Positions 21,826-31,275 of a stretch of DNA of 64,000 bases are shown here, piece after piece (the stretch's first letter is position 1; each line of letters opens with the position of its first letter). Origin of the DNA: Pseudo-nitzschia pungens (lineage: Eukaryota; Bacillariophyta; Bacillariophyceae; Bacillariales; Bacillariaceae); assembly GCA_037355855.1 (NCBI GenBank), contig CM074758.1:6049001-6113000 (forward strand), read 5' to 3'. The notes below the pieces were generated by a model. It saw only the letters and a list, made by a program, of their open reading frames with translations. It searched no databases and was not told the origin of the DNA. Made by a program: the position numbers and the translations under genes.

Positions 21826-23853
21826 GCTCTTCTTCCCGGTATCCTGCAGTTTCTTCACTTTGTTGACCAGGAGGTCAAACTCTTCTTTCATTATTGCTCT
21901 GCGCGTCATGTGTGTAGTTAGGACCCTCTGTACAACCTCGTGTTTGCTGAAGTTCTTTGGAAGGAATTCCAGCGCTCCTTGGACACCCTGGAGGTTTCCC
22001 CAGACAATCTTCCCGGCTTTGGCGTCTTCTCCCCTTCCGATTTTTCGGCACTTGTGAAGATATTCGAAAATAGCCCTGGCGCACGAGGACACATAAAGCC
22101 AGTTGTCCCTTTTACAGTCGGGTCTCCTCTTGTGTTGTGTCCGGTATGTTGCATCCATCCATCGTAGAAGCTCGGCGGCAAACTTTTCTGAGGTGTCCAG
22201 ACAGTAAAGCGCCAACATCTTTCCTTCGTGGTCCAACTGGTCTTCAATATCGCTCCGGAGCATGTCATACTTATTTGCCAGTGCGAGTTCGGCTTTGTAG
22301 GCGAATCCGTCCTCCGGAGTCTCCCCGGCGAAAGATTCCCAGGTGGGAATGGTAGCCAAAAGATAAGAGTCTAAGTTGTCTCTCCGACCCTTATCCAGGA
22401 CAAAAGGCATTTCGAAGTCAAAGGTTTGCCGCATGAGGGCCTCGGCTGCTGTTTTATACCCTGCCTTCTTGGCGTTGGAAACCGACGCCGTTCCTGCCTC
22501 TGGGTCCTTGACCTTATTAAGCGCCAAGGAGAGCAATGAATGAGGATCCACGAACAGGTAATACGCCTTGTCCGGCGTGTAGGCATGGGTTGTGATCCAT
22601 GCCTGGACATCCTCTATAGTTTCGAAAGTGTGTGACCTGAGCCTGATCTCTTTACCCAGAGAGCGATTGTTGAGGGTGGCGAGTTGCTTTTCAAGGGCTG
22701 CGACTCTTTCTTGCAAAGAAGAACCCTCTAGATCTATCACTTCCTTGGGTTTAGGGGACGCCTCCTCGAGATACATGGCGTCCAGGCTGGAGGAGAGAGT
22801 TGCTGTGGTGACCTTGGACTCGATGTCGTTAAGTTTGGATTGGAATTTCCCATCTATGATCCACTGCTTGTACCAGAGAAGGAGGGGATAGATGGTTCGC
22901 TTGAACCCAGCGGCAATTTGAGTGCCCAGGGAGGACAGGTTTGGACCATATTTGAGTAGGATCGAGTCGATGGCTTCTTTGTTGGACCGGGAAAGAGAGT
23001 TCTTGTTAAGTTTGTCAAGTGCTTGAGAAATCTGCTGCAGTTCCTGTAGAATGGGTGAGGGGTTAGACTCCAAGTCCCTTTTCCCTACTACTGACTTAAG
23101 GTGCGCAATCCGTAAGTCTAGGGCTGAGACGTCCAGTTCTTGTACCGATGATGCTGTCGAGATGAGCACGGAACGCATACGGGAAGCTTGCGCGTGTAGG
23201 TTCTCTAGGGCTTCCTTGACTGTATTGGGGTCACTGATGGCGCTTAGAGGTTCCATGGGGGGCAGGGAGCGCTCGACGTCAGAGCGGATGGCTGCCTTTT
23301 TCTGGCGCTTGTCTGGCGGCGCCAAGAGGCTAATGGGGATTTCCGATAGGCGTTTGCTGGTTTCGGCGAGAGCAATGGCGTGTTCTTCAGATTCACTTGG
23401 GTTAGATGGCGTGCCGCGCGCAGCGAGCTGTGAGAAGATGGCGTCCCACTGGTTCAATGACCGGTTTTGGGAGAGAAGGTCATTGGTTGAGGATCCCAAG
23501 TACTCGATAGGAATGAAGGTGGTGGAGGACATAACGTTGGGTTTGATTTCGACAAAGGCATAGGTGTTGCTGGGAGAACTGGGCTCTAAGTGGAACTCGA
23601 ACTTGCGAGTGGCGTGGGTGGCAATAGAACAAGAAGTGGAGACGCAAAAGCGCCCTTTATGACCGACCTGACCGCAACAGAGTTGGGGATCGGACAGTGT
23701 TAAAACACGTAAACTAAACAACAACAACCCCCCCCCGGACTTACCCGCAATAGAAGGGGATCCCGTGGCGTCGGGAGAGTTCCCCGCCCCAGTGGGAGGA
23801 GCATGAAGATCGATGCCCAAAGCCACAGAAAAGTCAAAAGGATCAGTGGACAT
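21823..23853 (-). CDS. DIRS ORF1, gag-like protein
   Basis: About 676 codons starting at AUG 23853 (MSTDPFDFSVALG). No catalytic motif. The middle contains a likely coiled coil (QERVAALEKQLATLNN) and the C-terminal third is Lys/Arg-rich (e.g. RTQHKRRPDCKRDNWLY), consistent with a particle or RNA-binding protein. It ends KLQDTGKKS at UGA 21823-21825, and the next codons (CUA GUA) stay open into the RT frame. The frame is uninterrupted over 2 kb, so purifying selection until recently is likely. Function is inferred from position only. Confidence 0.75.
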   Translation of the reverse strand: MSTDPFDFSVALGIDLHAPPTGAGNSPDATGSPSIAGKSGGGLLLFSLRVLTLSDPQLCCGQVGHKGRFCVSTSCSIATHATRKFEFHLEPSSPSNTYAFVEIKPNVMSSTTFIPIEYLGSSTNDLLSQNRSLNQWDAIFSQLAARGTPSNPSESEEHAIALAETSKRLSEIPISLLAPPDKRQKKAAIRSDVERSLPPMEPLSAISDPNTVKEALENLHAQASRMRSVLISTASSVQELDVSALDLRIAHLKSVVGKRDLESNPSPILQELQQISQALDKLNKNSLSRSNKEAIDSILLKYGPNLSSLGTQIAAGFKRTIYPLLLWYKQWIIDGKFQSKLNDIESKVTTATLSSSLDAMYLEEASPKPKEVIDLEGSSLQERVAALEKQLATLNNRSLGKEIRLRSHTFETIEDVQAWITTHAYTPDKAYYLFVDPHSLLSLALNKVKDPEAGTASVSNAKKAGYKTAAEALMRQTFDFEMPFVLDKGRRDNLDSYLLATIPTWESFAGETPEDGFAYKAELALANKYDMLRSDIEDQLDHEGKMLALYCLDTSEKFAAELLRWMDATYRTQHKRRPDCKRDNWLYVSSCARAIFEYLHKCRKIGRGEDAKAGKIVWGNLQGVQGALEFLPKNFSKHEVVQRVLTTHMTRRAIMKEEFDLLVNKVKKLQDTGKKS

Positions 23854-24153
23854 GGTGGAGCGGATGCGGGGACAGCGGCTGAACGAAAATAGACTTAGCT
23901 GGCTGCAACCTGATCAGGGCGCGCTTTCCTGTCTATGGTTATTCTTTCACTGACTTAGTCACTCAAGGAAGGGGGAGAAGTCCAATGCGCTTGGTCTTCA
24001 GTGAAGTTTATGAGCTCACTGCTTCCTAGCGCTTTGCTGGAGAGGAACTTGCTGCTGTTGTTGCTGCTGCAACTTTGCCTGCGCGCGCGCAAGCGCGGTC
24101 GACTTACCTTCTCCCGTCTGTCCGTTGACACCCTTCGTAGCTGGCGCATGATT
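23854..24153 (-). other. 5' leader of the DIRS-like element
   Basis: No gene; contains gcgcgcgc and ctgctgttg stretches. Ends at the 29-bp repeat 24154-24182. Confidence 0.45.
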
Positions 24154-24182
24154 GAGGGGGGACAGCTGATAGGAATTCCGTA

Positions 24183-24525
24183 AACCTTACGGTAAATAGT
24201 AAAATTCGAATTCGAACCGAAGTCTTCACCTGAAAAAATTGACAAGTGTCAATTCGTCATTAACTTTCTGTACCGTAGGTAAAACGAAACGTGTACGAAG
24301 TAATCTTACCGGTAGTAAAAAATCTTTACCGGTACTAGCAAAAAAGGATGCCCAAAATCGAGGGTTTTGCCGTCTACTTTTGCGCCGCGACTAGTTACCA
24401 TCTCCGTACGGTAACCTTACCGGTACAGGTTTTTGGTTTTTGAGCCGTACCGTACGGTACGGTATGGAAGCTATTGCACTTCAAACCGAAAGCACAATAT
24501 CGCAGTTACACAACAACAATATAAC
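24183..24525 (+). other. Upstream region of SLD5
   Basis: No gene. Contains several ttaccggta/tacggta motifs and a compact gtaccgtacggtacggta at about 24450. A promoter is expected here, but no TATA box can be assigned. Confidence 0.4.
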
Positions 24526-25392
24526 ATGGCGGATCTGTATAATTTACTAAACGAATTGGAAGAAAACGAAGTTTATGATGATGCCAAGCAGGACTCTAGA
24601 CGGTTGACAGCAGAAACCGCTGTGACAGAGAGATTAAGCGACAACGACCAGGAGGAACATCACGATCGCAACACTCCGACACCTGAAGTCCCTGCTGCTC
24701 TTTTGGAACACGGGGAGACTGATCATGATTTCTATTTTGGAAATGCACCAGCCGATTCGCTTTGTAGAGAACGACTTGATTTCCACGATGTCCTCGATAA
24801 GGCCGATCAAGAGCAATGCATAATCCCGAATGAAGTCTACGGAAAGTTGCACCAGCAATGGCTTCAGGAACGCCACTGTCCCGAATTACTGAAGTACGAC
24901 CAGGGAGTGGTTCAGCAATTACAGGTTCAATTTGAAGACCGGCAAAAGCAGACAGATGATCTCGTTGATAGTCAAGAACCGGTAGAAGTCCTCATGTCAA
25001 ATCTTGCGCAGCAAGATCTTGACAGAGCAAAATTTGTTCTGAGCGATTGGCTCACAAGCAGACTGCATAAGATCGAGAGCCATCCGCTGCATATGCGAGA
25101 AAAGATTGAGCAAATGAGCCAAAATGAAATCGACTACTTGGCGGCATACGGTGCAATGATTCACCACCATTTGGAGCAGACGGTAACTCACTCAATTCCT
25201 CATGCCTGGAAAGAACTCGACGATCCGGAGATGATCGACCAACCAGACTATGAGGGCTATCATTTCTGGCTCGTCAGAGAGGCCATTGTGGATCGCGACG
25301 ATATCGAACACGAAGCGGGAAGCTGTCTTGTGGCAAAGTTTTTGGACATGAAGGAAAACATGAAAGGAAATAAAGTGGAATTACTCATCTAA
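24526..25392 (+). CDS. SLD5: GINS complex subunit Sld5
   Basis: 288 aa from AUG 24526 (MADLYNLLNELEENE); an upstream extension to 24433 is open but lacks an AUG and a family match. Sld5 is one of the four GINS proteins that with Cdc45 and MCM2-7 form the replicative helicase. Recognised by the helical core (VYGKLHQQWLQERHCPELLKY; LDRAKFVLSDWLTSRLHKIE; IDYLAAYGAMIHHHLEQTV) and the C-terminal B domain (MIDQPDYEGYHFWLVRE ending GNKVELLI). A domain order with helices first is as in Sld5. The acidic N-terminal ~100 residues are longer than in yeast or human. No intron is needed. It is the clearest intact host gene here and converges on the GST gene. Confidence 0.9.
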   Translation: MADLYNLLNELEENEVYDDAKQDSRRLTAETAVTERLSDNDQEEHHDRNTPTPEVPAALLEHGETDHDFYFGNAPADSLCRERLDFHDVLDKADQEQCIIPNEVYGKLHQQWLQERHCPELLKYDQGVVQQLQVQFEDRQKQTDDLVDSQEPVEVLMSNLAQQDLDRAKFVLSDWLTSRLHKIESHPLHMREKIEQMSQNEIDYLAAYGAMIHHHLEQTVTHSIPHAWKELDDPEMIDQPDYEGYHFWLVREAIVDRDDIEHEAGSCLVAKFLDMKENMKGNKVELLI

Positions 25393-25826
25393 CGAATTCC
25401 TCATTGGACAGCGAAATTCGCTCGTAGGGAACAACGAACGAACGTTTGGATATGCGGAGAAAATCAATGGCAAGAGCACATCAGGTACTTGTAGGCTACT
25501 TCCGTTCTATTGTTTCAGTGTAAAGGTAATGTCGATTTTGCAGAAACTATCTTCCTTCAACTATTTTACTGCGCATCCAGTAATTTACGTCGAGTCGAAA
25601 TGTTTTGGTTTAGTGGTTCTCCACGAAAGTCCCGATCTGAAGTCTCCTTACTGTAGCCTGTTGAAAATTCTAGTGCATGCCGTAAAAAGCACCCCTACCA
25701 TGAACTTTTTTTGCGGGAATTCGTAAACAATAGTCAACAATATCAACAATACTCGGAACTTGTAGAATGAATTTGACTACACTCAGATAGGGTTGTGGCG
25801 TCTTTTTTACACTGTAAAACAACGGA
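25393..25826. other. Convergent intergenic region between SLD5 and GST
   Basis: No gene seen; must hold both 3' ends. No clear polyadenylation signal can be assigned. Confidence 0.5.
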
Positions 25827-26607
25827 TCAGAACATGCTTTGAGGTCGATTCTTGACCCATTTCGATACTGCGGGATGTCCTGCAACGGCATCGGCAATAC
25901 AGTTCAATGTTTTGCAATCGGTAGCAGCGTTGTTAGTGTCATCTGCATCGGATGGGGAACAGTCTCGAAGTAATGCCCAAATAGTGACGTCGGCGTAGGA
26001 AAGCGACGATCCGACAGCAAAACCATGTGTCGTCGAGATCGACTGAACGTAGCCATCGATCTTGCCCAACATTGTGGGAAGATCTTCCTCGAACCATTGC
26101 GCGCGGGCTTTGGCCTTTTCCTCTTCCGTCTTTGCCGCGAGTGAATTTAGAAAATCCCTTCCTTGTAGCCGAGTCTTTGACGTCTCGGCAGTGTTCAGCA
26201 ATGCAATCAATAATTGCTTCCTCTTCCGGAATGGTTCCCATCAGACCGAATCGTTTGGCGAGATAGCGCTCGATGGCTTTCGACTGGCCAATTGTGGTCC
26301 CTTCGGAAGTAACTAACACCGGTGCACGGTTGAGATTTGCTTTGAGCTCTCCGGATTCCTTTGCAGCTGTAAATGTTGGAGATTGAAAGGTTGCGGGGTC
26401 GAACTTGTATCGGGCATCATCGTAGTCTTCTCCGCCGATCGCGAGCAAAACACGGCATGTTTCGGCTGCTCCTTTGATGTCAAAGTACTTGAGAACAACG
26501 TTTTGTTTCCGCGCGTCGGTTGCCAAAGTTAGCGAGAAACTTGGGGACTAGGGAAGGAGCAAGGTCACAATCAGAAAGGAAGGTACCAACGATTTAATTG
26601 TTCTCAT
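25827..26607 (-). pseudogene. Glutathione S-transferase, with a stop and a frameshift
   Basis: Resembles sigma/S-crystallin-like GSTs: thioredoxin-fold N-domain (LKYFDIKGAAETCRVLLA; NRAPVLVT; IGQSKAIERYLAKRFGLMG with the GSH-binding Q-S pair) and all-helical C-domain (KAKARAQWFEEDLPTML; SSLSYADVTIWALLRDC; HPAVSKWVKNRP). The enzyme would conjugate glutathione. The N- and C-parts are in different frames, joined by a one-base difference near 26131 (after TRGK, before TEEEKAKAR). The N-part frame has no AUG before an in-frame TAG at 26548-26550; an in-frame AUG lies at 26607. A 39-nt GT-AG intron (26548-26586, phase 0) would remove the TAG but not the frameshift. Either a young pseudogene or a gene with assembly errors. 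Confidence 0.75.
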
Positions 26608-26640
26608 CTCTTGCGATAAAATGCGTTCTACGAGTGAAGT

Positions 26641-26683
<43 letters not shown>
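26641..26683. repeat. gttgtc microsatellite
   Basis: About seven copies of a 6-bp unit upstream of the GST gene. Confidence 0.9.
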
Positions 26684-27026
26684 CTGTTGGCAGTACCGTG
26701 ATGGTATGGTAACAATCTGCAACTATAAATTCACAGTACAATAAACACGTACAATTGTACATACATGTAACAAGGGGCGCGCAGAATACACATCAGTTGA
26801 GAACGCATCACAAAAATATTTCCAAGTCAAAAACTCATAAAAATTGACATCGATTCTTTTTTTAAATGTTATCTGATTTTACTTCACACTCGAATTGGCC
26901 AATCTGAAGAGCAGATCCACAGACCGACAAGGGTAACAACAATAAACCTGAACTAAAAAAACATGCCTTAGCAGCAACAACAGGGGTACTTCCCCTATCC
27001 AACAAACAACAGTCAGCAACAGCGCC
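26684..27026. other. Region between GST and the Crypton
   Basis: No gene recognised; AT-rich, probably includes the Crypton 3' end. Confidence 0.4.
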
Positions 27027-27713
27027 TCAGCAAAGCCGCGGATCTGGACCATTCTTCTCGCTGTTCCGGATCTTGATGACGAGCTGCGTCATCGAACAGT
27101 CCCCATGGACGCATCGGATCTTGTTGCATGCTGTATTAATATCATTGCCTCTATTAAGAAGCCTTTCAACTACCTTCCAAATAATGAGTCTCCTAGAGTA
27201 CTTGTACTTCTCTCTTCCTCTCTCCTTGCATGTGAATTCCCTTGCAGGCTTTCGACTACCGATCCCATTCTGATACTCGTCCCACATCTGCTCGATGGTC
27301 CGAGGATGGGGATGAAGCGTAGCAGGTCTTTCAGCTTGTGGGGTTCCAGGTGCTGCAGTTCCTGCTGCTCCTCTTGTTCCACCACCAAGACGACGAGCAG
27401 GAGCAACCGACAATCCACAAACCATACTCGTGACATTTCTCATCTGTCTTTTCAACTCAGCGATCTCAGACAGTTGGTGGTTTCGGATCTCTCCTACATT
27501 TGATTGGGTAGTACAAATCTTTGCATAAATTACATTCCTGCACTGCTGACCACCTCTTGCAAGAGCACCACCTTCTCCAGGATCCCCTTCGTCGTTATCA
27601 TCGTCGCTCATTCGGATCTCGTCCAACCACACGACGCCATCAACATTAGACGCAACAACACAGATCCTACTAATTGGATTCCCTTCCTCCATTCTTCCTT
27701 CCACTAACTCATA

Positions 27714-30700
27714 CTTCCTCCGTTCCGAAATAACTGACCACCTAGCACATACAAGCTTGTCTATGGATCAATTTTCAACCAATTCAAACCGTTCTTTTTG
27801 GGTTGAACTCTCCTCGACTACGTCCTTATGCCTGATTAGACACTAGTTACATCAGTGGTATTGGTCTACCTTTCATTGGGACTTGAACAGGGACTGTCCC
27901 GCCCTGCAAATGTGATTTCACCGCATGAAAGGGTTCCACCTGGCATTTGAACCTCGGGGAAGGTTCTTTGGAAAGCTGAGACACTGAATTTTTGTCTAGG
28001 TATAGGTGATAGAAACAAGAAGAGAGTTCTTGTACCTTCAGTTCTGTTCCAAAGAGACCCATTTTATAGCCCGGGTGGGGTGTCCCATTTGCATTGTTAT
28101 GGTCTACAGGGACCCAACGCATGCTAAAAACGGAGTTTTTGCCAGTTTTTTCATTTCGTTTTGTGTGTGTTCTTACACAGTGAAAAAAAACACCGTGCTA
28201 AAACACGTGCTTTTTCTCTTTACAGTTCATGTGCACCTCTTTTCGCATTTCATGGGCACCTCTTCTCACCGGTCGGTCGCTGCTGCTTGTTGTTGTTATC
28301 TTCCAACCAAGCCAACCCAGTGACCCTTCTCGTTCCAGACTAGTGACGAGAGGCACGCGGGTTCGTCCGTACAAAATGTACTGTAACCGGACACCTGCGT
28401 GCTTCTTTACATCGTCGTCAACGCGGACGGGCTGAATTTCGGATTCGTTGTTGTTGTCATTTGGGCGCCTCTTCTTCTTCTTCTTCCGTTCGGACCTCTC
28501 TCTGTTGGCAGCAATGACAGGGAGAAGACAGGTAGATAGAGTACTGGATCAATGTCTCACGTAATACTCTACACAACAATCAACTGGGAAAGGCAACGAC
28601 GGCGCGGACGGAAAAGACGACGATCAACAACATATGATTGACAAAAGATGGCGCGGACCCTTCTCTCTTGTCTGCAAGGACAAGGACTACACAGGCCCCA
28701 ACAGTACAGATGCTACTGGATTCAGGTACCACCGTCATACTCTACATGGCAATCAACTGGGAAGGGCGGCGCGGACACAAAGGACCCAAACGACAATCAA
28801 CAACCGAATGAAAAAGACGGCGCGATCGATCCAACTCGCGTTGACCCCGCATCAAGTGGGGCCGGGTCGACCCTGTACAGATTGGTATTGATCTACATAC
28901 CCCAACCATTCCAAAACATGGCGCGTGACCACATTAGCAGGGGAGGAAGCAAGCAGGCATGGCAGGGGATGCAAAGGATCAACCAGCAACCAACAACCAA
29001 CAAGCAAATTGATGGAGTGACAACAATGAACTAACGATCGATCGTCAGCAATCCACCAGTCTGTTAGCTCACAAATTTGAACAGAGATCAGATCAATCAA
29101 CCAATCAAACTATGAGATTTACAACAGGATTAGAAGCCCTACTGCTTGCGTTCCAGCGCACGTCCCTTGAGGAGCAGAGCGAAACCTCCGATCTGTCCGA
29201 TCCAGACACGTCTGATACTGAGATGGACACGTCCCTTGATACGAGTGCTGATTCCTCCGAGTTCTCCGGTGACGACGGTGACGACGGCGAGAGTACCTCG
29301 TACCACCACAGGCGAGAGTACCACCGACGCTTCCGGTGGGACAAGTGGTGCTCTGGGAAGAAGAACCAACCGGAACCTAACGAACAGCGAGAGGCTTGCC
29401 GTACTGCTGATCCTTGTCCAGAACCAAGCGTCGCTGGGTAAGCTGAACAGGAAGGCTACCAGGCTTGCTGCTGACGCCTACAACGTGTCCCTTGTCACGT
29501 GCAGAAGGATCTGGAAGCGCTACCAGGAGACTGTATCTGCAGAGGAGCCTGGGGGTGACGTGTCCAACAACAGAAGCAACTCTGGGAGGAGGGCCCGAGC
29601 CTTGGACGTGCTGGAACGGATCAGGTCTGTCCCCATCAACAGACGAGGTGACTTGCGGAGTCTAGCTGAGGCTACTAGTATTCCCAAGACCACTTTGTTC
29701 CGTCTCCTTGGTAAGGGAAAGTTGCGGAGGTTCACTGGGACGGTGAAGCCAATTCTGACGGAAGCGAACAAGCTCGAGCGAGTCCAATTCGCCCTCTCGC
29801 ACATCAACGAAGCTGGAAACTTCGATCCCTTCTACAACACAGTCCACCTAGACGAAAAATGGTTTTACTTGAAGAGATTGACGCAGGGGACGTACCTGTT
29901 ACCTGACGAGGCGGATCCTGTGTCAAAATGTAAGTCAAAACGGTTCCGTACGAAGGTTATGTTCCTTTGTGCCGTGGCTCGTCCAAGGTACGACCATCAC
30001 GCCAATGCATGGTTCGATGGGAAGATTAGAATCTGGGCCTTTGTCTGCAAGGAGCCAGCTCAGCGGAGCTCTATCAACCGTCCTCGTGGCACCATGGTCA
30101 CGAAGAACAAGAATGTTGACTCTGCCGAGTACAAACGGATGTTGCTCGAGAAGGTCCTTCCAGCAATCTACGAGAAATGGCCTAACCAGAACGAGCCTAT
30201 TATCCTCCAAGAAGACAACGCCAAGCCCCACCATGCGAGTATCAGGGCTGCTGTCCATGACAAAGCTGAGGCTGACGGTTGGAACATTTCTGTAAAGCCT
30301 CAGCCGCCAAATAGTCCTGATTTCAACGTGCTCGACTTGGGCTTCTTCAACTCTATCCAGAATTTGCAGTACAAGGAGCGTACCCCTCGTGATATTGACG
30401 GTCTTATCACTGCGGTTGAAACTGCATTCCAGAACACTGACCGTCATACCATGAACGATGTCTTCTTGTCCTTGCAGTGTTGCTTGGAAGATTCTTTGTC
30501 AGTTGGTGGCGACAACACCTACAAGCTCCGTCATATGGGAAAGGATCGTCTCCGCAGAGCGGGTATTCTCCCTGTTTCTATTGCTTGCGACCCTGCTAAT
30601 ATTGCTAAGGGACGTGAGATCCTGCGTCAAGCTGCTGCTGCAGCTAGTAGTGGTACTACTACTAGTAATGCTCGCTGTACTAGTAGTAGTTCTCGTGGTG

Positions 30701-30897
30701 CTACCAATCGCCGCAACGCTGCTACTACTAGCAACGCTGGTAGTAACGTGAATTAGCCATAGTATACGTATTCCTGTTAATTTATTTTAAAGTTTTCATT
30801 TTCGTGGTACATTTTCTACTTATTTCTACGGTAGACGTTCAGTTATTAGGAACGCACACATATCGGTCATAGTTCAATTATTTCGGAACGGAGGAAG
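27714..30897 (+). mobile_element. Mariner-2: Tc1/mariner-type transposon (DD39D)
   Basis: Inverted ends cttcctccgttccgaaataa and its complement, TA at 27712-27713 and 30898-30899. The 1.4-kb leader (27714-29111) has no gene; its first 400 bp match the MITE and mariner-1, and it holds diverged repeats around 28550 and 28730 (caatcaactgggaa). Lies in the Crypton frame; gypsy-2 landed four bases beyond its right end. Confidence 0.93.
29112..30756 (+). pseudogene. Mariner-2 transposase, N-terminal frameshift
   Basis: AUG 29112 (MRFTTGLEALLLAFQRT) opens the true frame, which is lost near 29300 where a short gagagtacc duplication lies. From there a second frame continues without a break to 30756. 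It has helix-turn-helix regions (NLTNSERLAVLL; VTCRRIWKRYQETV) and the DD39D triad: D in VHLDEKWFYL, D in LQEDNAKPHHA and D in SPDFNVLDLGFF. The long 536-codon reading starting at 29146 uses the wrong frame for its first ~50 codons. Apart from this lesion the catalytic domain is intact and very close to mariner-1. The C-terminus is Ala/Ser/Thr-rich. Confidence 0.85.
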
Positions 30898-30901
30898 TAT
30901 C

Positions 30902-31242
30902 TGTTACACGTTAAGGTAGAAGTTTCGGAGTAGTATTAATATTATGATGTTTAGATACTTTACGGAATATTGTTACGCGAATTAAGAATGGAAACATATA
31001 AAATTTTGAGGTCGCGAGCCTTGTCATATTTTGGCATGCTCTGCCATAAATGTTGGTTCAATGTCAATTCCCACAATTAGGCATATGTCCTCTTCTGGGA
31101 CTCGACCGTTAAGTTAAGACACATATTATAATGTACCCACGAACGTAGATTGCCATATATATATATATATGATATTTGATTCCCACGATGCGGGATTCGG
31201 TTAATTATTCATTCGTGACCGTAGCTACGCTGCCGTGTCACA
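30902..31242 (-). repeat. Gypsy-2 3' LTR
   Basis: 341 bp, on the minus strand TGTGACACGG...GTGTAACA; internal edge reads aatcatgaggcactatg, with no purine tract. Confidence 0.92.
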
Positions 31243-31275
31243 TAGTGCCTCATGATTAAGTGAATGCCAGCATAC

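Larger units (their letters stand above)
13506..24182 (-). mobile_element. DIRS-like tyrosine-recombinase retroelement
   Basis: Minus-strand order ORF1 (gag-like), RT-RNase H, then tyrosine recombinase, with no integrase or aspartic protease: the layout of DIRS-type retroelements. Boundaries are approximate. The right edge is placed at a 29-bp sequence (24154-24182) that also occurs inverted at 9923-9951. The left edge is taken where the long inverted repeat ends. The RT is interrupted by a non-autonomous LTR element at 17473-19838. Confidence 0.75.

Noticed and set aside
24433..24525. N-terminal extension of SLD5
   Set aside because: No AUG and no family similarity before MADLYNLL at 24526.
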